A DNA stretch of 27,474 nt from an uncultured Clostridia bacterium. Its GTDB lineage: Bacteria; Bacillota; Clostridia; Christensenellales; DTU072. Within the stretch, counting starts at the first letter, position 1. The number at the start of each line of letters is the position of its first letter. The notes under the pieces are model-generated. The model was not told the DNA's origin. It was given only the letters and a program-made list of their open reading frames with translations, and did no database searches. The translations under genes were made by a program, and so were the position numbers. The stretch is taken from the NCBI GenBank assembly GCA_944350065.1, contig CALVOD010000007.1, positions 1-27,474 of the forward strand. The letters are read 5' to 3'. Below, in pieces: positions 23,201 through 27,474 of this stretch.

Positions 23201-23231
23201 AAAAAGCGTTCCGCACGGAACGCTTTTTTTT
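23201..23231. terminator. Bidirectional Rho-independent terminator
   Basis: A perfect 13-bp stem (AAAAAGCGTTCCG 23201-23213, CGGAACGCTTTTT 23216-23228) is followed by more T residues on the plus strand. The A-run on the left gives a U-run on the minus strand. It separates the convergent acyl-CoA synthetase and GH13 genes and can serve both. The rest of 23131-23279 shows no gene. Confidence 0.92.
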
Positions 23232-23279
23232 GACGTCGTATTTAAGCGCGAGCCGATATTTTATTCGGTCTACGGCACG

Positions 23280-24986
23280 CTAATAATTTTTGATCACGTC
23301 GTAGCTTTCTTCTATCGGGTTCACCACAAGCGTGTACCTGCCGCGCATGAGGCGCAATTCGTTGCCCCTTCTTTCGAGGGAGAATTCCTCCGTAAATTCG
23401 CGGTGTATCGCGCCGAGATAACGGTAATGCGCAAGGAGCTCGTTGTCCTCGAAACCGTATGCGTAAGGACGTCTGTTGATGGGATCCTCGAAGCCCTGCA
23501 TTCCTATCTCGTCACCGTAATAAACCGTGGGCAAACCGGGAAGAAAGAATTGAAGGGCGCTCGCTATGCGCACGAGCCGCTTCCCCCTCGTAAGTTCGTC
23601 GAAAGTAAGCCTGTATGCGAGCCGCTCCGACTTGGTGTTACCGGGAGCCGCGCCGGAGAGCGCGGTAAGTATCCTCACCGTATCGTGCGTGCCTAAAAGG
23701 CACATCGAAGAAGCTAACGCTTCCTTGGGATAATTTTCGACTATCGTCATTATCTCGTTGACGAAATAATCGAGGTTTTTCGTCTTCAACAGACCTATTA
23801 TCGCGTTACGGAAGGGATAATTCATCGTGCCGTCCAGCTCGTGCCCGAAAAGATAGCGGCGCGCTTCGCCGTAGCTTATTTTCGTGCTCGCGTCCTCCCA
23901 CACTTCCCCTATCATCGCGATATCGCCGAGGCTTTTACAGCTCACGCGCAGCTTCTCGATGAATTCGGTACTGAGTTCGTCCGCGACGTCGAGCCGCCAG
24001 CCTTTTGCGCCGAGCTTCGTCCATTTCTCTATGACGCCGCCCTTCCCCGCTATGAATTTCTGGAATTCCGCACAGTCGCGGCGCACCGTGGGCACCACCG
24101 TTACCCCCCACCAACAGGTGTATTTGTCGGGATAATCGGTGAAAGTATACCATTTGTAATAAGGGCTTTTCTTCGACTGATAGGCTCCGAGCGAAGGATA
24201 ATGCCCGAATTTGTTGAAATAAATGCTGTCCGCGCCGGTGTGATTGAAAACGCCGTCGAGAATAATGCCTATTCCTCTGTTCTCCGCTTCTTTGACGAGC
24301 TCGACAAACTCCTCCTCGGTACCGAAAAGCGCGTCGATTTTCATATAATCGGCGGTATCGTAACGGTGGTTGGAATGGCTCTCGAATATCGGAGAAAGAT
24401 ATATCGCGGTTACTCCGAGCGACGCTATATAGTCGAGACGTGAAATAATGCCCTTAATATTGCCGCCGTAAAAGTCGTTGGCGCGGTAAACGCCGTCGTC
24501 GTCGACGACGGTAAGCTCCTCACCCCACTTTTTCATATAGCCGTACAGAGGGCGTTTGCCGTCCTCCACGCGCGCGAATCTGTCGGGGAAAATATGATAA
24601 ATGACGCCGCCTTTCAACCAGTTCGCGGTCTTGAAATTCTCGTCGTAGACGGTGAGCTGCCATTCGGGAAGCCAGTCGCCCGCAACGGCTACGCCGTCGG
24701 GATTGCGCCCTACGAAAATGCAACCGTCCTGCGTATAAACTTCGAAACGGTAACGGTACAGTCCCGGTTCGTCCACGGTGAAATCGAGCGTATAGTATTT
24801 ATATTCGCCCGTCGTGCGCCGATACTCCATATCGTAACGCACCGTCTTTTCGCCGCGCAAAACCATTCCCACGCCCGTAGAACACGCCGATACGTTGACG
24901 GGAAAGACGAGCGACACCTTTCGGCGCGTTCTGACCGCGCCGAAAGGCCGCTTATACTCGAGATTGCGAGAGTCGAATTTAAGCAT
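23280..24986 (-). CDS. GH13 alpha-glycosidase (neopullulanase/maltogenic amylase-like)
   Basis: This is a 568-residue intracellular enzyme (no signal peptide) hydrolysing alpha-glucosidic bonds in maltodextrins or glycogen-derived glucans. An N-terminal beta-sandwich of about 120 residues precedes the TIM barrel, as in the GH13 cyclomaltodextrinase/neopullulanase group. The conserved regions are present: DGVFNH (244-249), GWRLDVADE with nucleophile D333, GEVWED with acid/base E361, and GTHD with transition-state stabiliser D435. The C-terminal beta domain is short. No good ribosome site precedes the ATG at 24986. The gene begins 21 bases after the phosphorylase stop, and a 9-base direct repeat (ATTAAACAG at 24985-24993 and 24996-25004) overlaps the start codon. 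It is co-transcribed with glgP and probably handles the branched or short glucans that the phosphorylase leaves. Confidence 0.88.
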   Translation of the reverse strand: MLKFDSRNLEYKRPFGAVRTRRKVSLVFPVNVSACSTGVGMVLRGEKTVRYDMEYRRTTGEYKYYTLDFTVDEPGLYRYRFEVYTQDGCIFVGRNPDGVAVAGDWLPEWQLTVYDENFKTANWLKGGVIYHIFPDRFARVEDGKRPLYGYMKKWGEELTVVDDDGVYRANDFYGGNIKGIISRLDYIASLGVTAIYLSPIFESHSNHRYDTADYMKIDALFGTEEEFVELVKEAENRGIGIILDGVFNHTGADSIYFNKFGHYPSLGAYQSKKSPYYKWYTFTDYPDKYTCWWGVTVVPTVRRDCAEFQKFIAGKGGVIEKWTKLGAKGWRLDVADELSTEFIEKLRVSCKSLGDIAMIGEVWEDASTKISYGEARRYLFGHELDGTMNYPFRNAIIGLLKTKNLDYFVNEIMTIVENYPKEALASSMCLLGTHDTVRILTALSGAAPGNTKSERLAYRLTFDELTRGKRLVRIASALQFFLPGLPTVYYGDEIGMQGFEDPINRRPYAYGFEDNELLAHYRYLGAIHREFTEEFSLERRGNELRLMRGRYTLVVNPIEESYDVIKNY

Positions 24987-25007
24987 TAAACAGTGATTAA
25001 ACAGGAA

Positions 25008-27425
25008 TTATTTGACTTTTTTTATATTCCAGATACGCGACGCGTATTCCTCCACGCTTCTGTCCGCCGCGAAGAATCCCGATTTTGCGGTATTGACGAG
25101 CGACATCTTCCGGAAACGGTACTTGTCTTTATACGTGCGATCCACGTTGTCCTGCGCGTCGACGTAGGACGCGAAGTCGGCAAGCACCATATACGGATCA
25201 GCCGCGGAATGACGACCTACGGTCAGGTTGTCCGCGAGCTCCGCAAAAGAAGTTCCCGCTATGCCGCTGCGCAGCATATCGACGATTTGCTTGATACGGT
25301 AATCCTTCGAATAATATTCGGTGGGATTGTAATGGGCGCGCAGTTTGTCCACTTCTTCTGCGAGCAGTCCGAAAATAAAAATGTTTTCGTCCCCTACTCT
25401 TTCGTGAATTTCCACGTTCGCGCCGTCCATCGTGCCTATCGTCACCGCGCCGTTGATCATAAATTTCATATTGCCCGTGCCGCTCGCTTCCTTGCCGGCA
25501 GTGGATATCTGCTCGCTTATTTCGCTCGCGGGCATTATGATTTCCGCAAGACTTACGCGGTAATTCTCGAGGAATACCACCTTTATCTTGTCTTTGATGC
25601 TCTTGTCGTTGTTGACCATCTGCCCGATCATATAGATAAGTCGGATGATGAGCTTCGCGATATAATACGAGCTTGCCGCTTTCGCGCCGAATATGAAGGT
25701 GCGCGGCTCGATATCGAGATCGGGATTTTCCTTGAGACGGTTGTAAAGGTTGAGTATCTGCAGCGCGTTCAGGAGCTGCCTCTTGTACTCGTGCAACCTC
25801 TTGACCTGCACGTCGAAAATCGACGAAGGATTGACGATTACGTTATTGCTCTTGGCAATATAATCCGCAAGTCTCTCCTTGTTTTTCAGTTTAATCTCCG
25901 CCCAACGGTCGAGAACGTCTTTGTTGCCCTGATATTTCATCAGTTTTTCGAGTTCGTCCGCTTTGCGTATGAATTTGTCGCCGATAAGCTCCTTAATGAA
26001 ATCGGTGAGCAGCGGATTGGCTTCCGCAAGCCAGCGTCTGTGCGTGATACCGTTGGTGACGTTGGTGAATTTCTCGGGCGCCACCTTGTAGTAATCGGCG
26101 AACACGTCGTTTTTAAGAATGTCGCTGTGCAACGCCGAAACGCCGTTGACGGTATGCGAAGCTACCAGACAGAGGTTCGCCATACGAATTTCCGAATCGG
26201 ACAGAATGGCGTTCTCGCTGATACGCTTCCAGTCTCCCGGGAAAATGTTCCACAAGTCGGCGCAATATCTCTGGTTGATCTCTTTAATGATCTGATAGAT
26301 ACGCGGAAGCAGGCTCTGGAACAGTCCCTGCGGCCAGCGCTCGAGCGCTTCCTGCATAACGGTATGGTTGGTGTAGCTGATAACCTCCGTGACCGTCTTC
26401 CAGGCGTCGTCCCACGACCAGCCGTAATCGTCGAGCAATATCCTCATAAGCTCGGGTATGCACAACGTCGGGTGAGTGTCGTTGATGTGAATGGCGATCT
26501 TCTCCGAAAGATTGGAAAGATCTTTGTTGTACTTGAGATGCTTATAAAGTATCGATTGTATCGAAGCGGATACGAAGAAATATTGCTGCTTCAAGCGCAA
26601 GGACTTACCTTCGATGTGGTTGTCGGCGGGATACAATACCTTGCTTATCGCTTCCGCCATCGCCTTGGCTTCGATGGCTTTGACGTACTCGCCGCGCGAG
26701 AACATCGCCATATCGAGCTCGACGGGAGCTTTCGCGCTCCACAGCCTCAACACGTTGACCGCCTCGGAATCGTAGCCCGTGACGTTCATATCGTAAGGCA
26801 CCGCCATTATCGTGGTATGCCCCTTCTGCTCGCAGATGAGTCTGCCGTTTTCCCAACGCTCCTCGACTCTGCCGCCGAAACGCACTTCGAAAACTTCGTC
26901 GCGCGGATTGAGCCATACGTCGCCCTGCGCGAGCCAGTTGTCCGGCATCTCCATCTGCCAGCCGTCCACTATTTTCTGCTCGAAAATACCGTAATCGTAT
27001 CTGATACTGAATCCGCCCGCGGGATATCCCAAAGAAGTGAGCGAATCCATATACGCCGCGGCGAGTCTTCCGAGACCGCCGTTACCGAGCCCCGCGTCGG
27101 GCTCTATAGCCATAAGTTTGTTTATATCGAATCCGAGTTCCTTGACAACGCTCGTAGCGGTGTCGAGAAGTCCGATGTTGTACAGGTGATTGCGCAAAGA
27201 TCTGCCAAGCAGAAATTCCATAGACATATAGTAGATCTGTTTGTAGCCTTTGCTACGAACTTTGCTTTTGAATTCAATTCTTTTCTGTGTGATCCTGTCC
27301 TTGACCACAAGACTCAGAGCGCGATACATCATCGTCTCGGACGCTTCGTCGTAGCGCACTCCGAAAGTCTTGGCAAGTTTCAGCTCGATGAGTTCTTTCA
27401 ACTCGTTCTTAGTTAAACGTGACAT
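25008..27425 (-). CDS. glgP: Glycogen/maltodextrin phosphorylase
   Basis: This 805-residue cytoplasmic enzyme is PLP-dependent and removes glucose from alpha-1,4-glucan ends as glucose-1-phosphate. The pyridoxal-phosphate signature EASGTGNMKF with Lys654 is present, followed by TIGTMDGANVEI. The N-terminal region has GLGNGGLGRLAA and the central region HINDTHPT, all typical of the GT35 family. The length is normal, so it should be complete. The ATG at 27425 follows GGAGG at a spacing of about 5 bases. Its partner is the GH13 gene 21 bases downstream. Glycogen and maltodextrin phosphorylases cannot be told apart safely by motif reading; the glgP symbol is given for the family. Confidence 0.95.
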   Translation of the reverse strand: MSRLTKNELKELIELKLAKTFGVRYDEASETMMYRALSLVVKDRITQKRIEFKSKVRSKGYKQIYYMSMEFLLGRSLRNHLYNIGLLDTATSVVKELGFDINKLMAIEPDAGLGNGGLGRLAAAYMDSLTSLGYPAGGFSIRYDYGIFEQKIVDGWQMEMPDNWLAQGDVWLNPRDEVFEVRFGGRVEERWENGRLICEQKGHTTIMAVPYDMNVTGYDSEAVNVLRLWSAKAPVELDMAMFSRGEYVKAIEAKAMAEAISKVLYPADNHIEGKSLRLKQQYFFVSASIQSILYKHLKYNKDLSNLSEKIAIHINDTHPTLCIPELMRILLDDYGWSWDDAWKTVTEVISYTNHTVMQEALERWPQGLFQSLLPRIYQIIKEINQRYCADLWNIFPGDWKRISENAILSDSEIRMANLCLVASHTVNGVSALHSDILKNDVFADYYKVAPEKFTNVTNGITHRRWLAEANPLLTDFIKELIGDKFIRKADELEKLMKYQGNKDVLDRWAEIKLKNKERLADYIAKSNNVIVNPSSIFDVQVKRLHEYKRQLLNALQILNLYNRLKENPDLDIEPRTFIFGAKAASSYYIAKLIIRLIYMIGQMVNNDKSIKDKIKVVFLENYRVSLAEIIMPASEISEQISTAGKEASGTGNMKFMINGAVTIGTMDGANVEIHERVGDENIFIFGLLAEEVDKLRAHYNPTEYYSKDYRIKQIVDMLRSGIAGTSFAELADNLTVGRHSAADPYMVLADFASYVDAQDNVDRTYKDKYRFRKMSLVNTAKSGFFAADRSVEEYASRIWNIKKVK

Positions 27426-27437
27426 TTATCCTCCGGA

Positions 27438-27463
27438 ATTATATTATATCCACCCTTGCGGGT
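27438..27463 (-). promoter_or_regulatory. Possible promoter region of the glycogen-degradation genes
   Basis: On the minus strand overlapping TATAAT hexamers (27443-27448 and 27438-27443) lie just upstream of the ribosome site. No good -35 can be matched at 16-18 bases, and the window ends close by. A small hairpin with a GCAA loop (ACCC 27460-27463 side pairing with GGGT 27452-27455 side) covers the spacer. Confidence 0.35.
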
Positions 27464-27474
27464 TTTAGTGATTA

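Noticed and set aside
24993..27416. An 807-codon open frame on the plus strand opposite glgP
   Set aside because: The opposite strand encodes a complete glycogen phosphorylase with its PLP motif. The plus-strand frame is a codon-bias mirror with no motif.

Overview
This window reads as chromosomal DNA of a Gram-positive-type anaerobe, most likely a gut-associated member of the Clostridia (Bacillota). The evidence is the large lipoproteins with lipobox signals, InlB-type beta-grasp repeats and BspA-type leucine-rich repeats, a clostridial-type LuxS, an M29 aminopeptidase, and a glycogen phosphorylase paired with a GH13 glycosidase. The phylum is a reasonable inference; anything finer is a guess. 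Genes are tightly packed. No gene-free stretch exceeds about 225 bases, and I see no tRNA, rRNA, CRISPR array, insertion sequence or phage gene.

Layout. Bases 1-54 are the last codons of a plus-strand gene, followed by a terminator hairpin at 113-141. Bases 183-5474 hold five minus-strand genes with gaps of 3 to 42 bases, apparently one operon. In transcription order they encode a Na+/phosphate-type transporter, LuxS, an M29 aminopeptidase, a PlsC-type acyltransferase fused to a zinc ribbon, and a membrane-embedded M28 peptidase. Bases 5551-5586 are a minus-strand terminator. Bases 5641-18948 hold two minus-strand lipoprotein genes: a giant of about 3525 residues, then one of about 884 residues. 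They seem to share one promoter (18998-19025) and one terminator. Bases 18949-19174 are a divergent control region with promoters on both strands and an inverted repeat between them. Bases 19175-23130 hold three plus-strand genes: an Eis-like GNAT acetyltransferase, a PhoA-family alkaline phosphatase and an acyl-CoA synthetase. They end at a strong bidirectional terminator (23201-23231). Bases 23280-27425 hold two minus-strand genes, glycogen phosphorylase and a GH13 glycosidase.

How the genes may work together. glgP and the GH13 enzyme form a glycogen/maltodextrin-degrading pair. The alkaline phosphatase and the Na+/Pi-type transporter could jointly supply phosphate, but they lie in different transcription units. 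The two lipoproteins are the most distinctive part. The giant carries a lipidation signal, an Ig-like domain, about ten to twelve InlB-like modules and a very long leucine-rich-repeat solenoid. That solenoid has two levels of internal repetition, visible by counting codons. Its co-transcribed partner has a large body I cannot assign and ends in a single InlB-like module. I read this pair as a cell-surface adhesion or polymer-binding apparatus; the function is inference.
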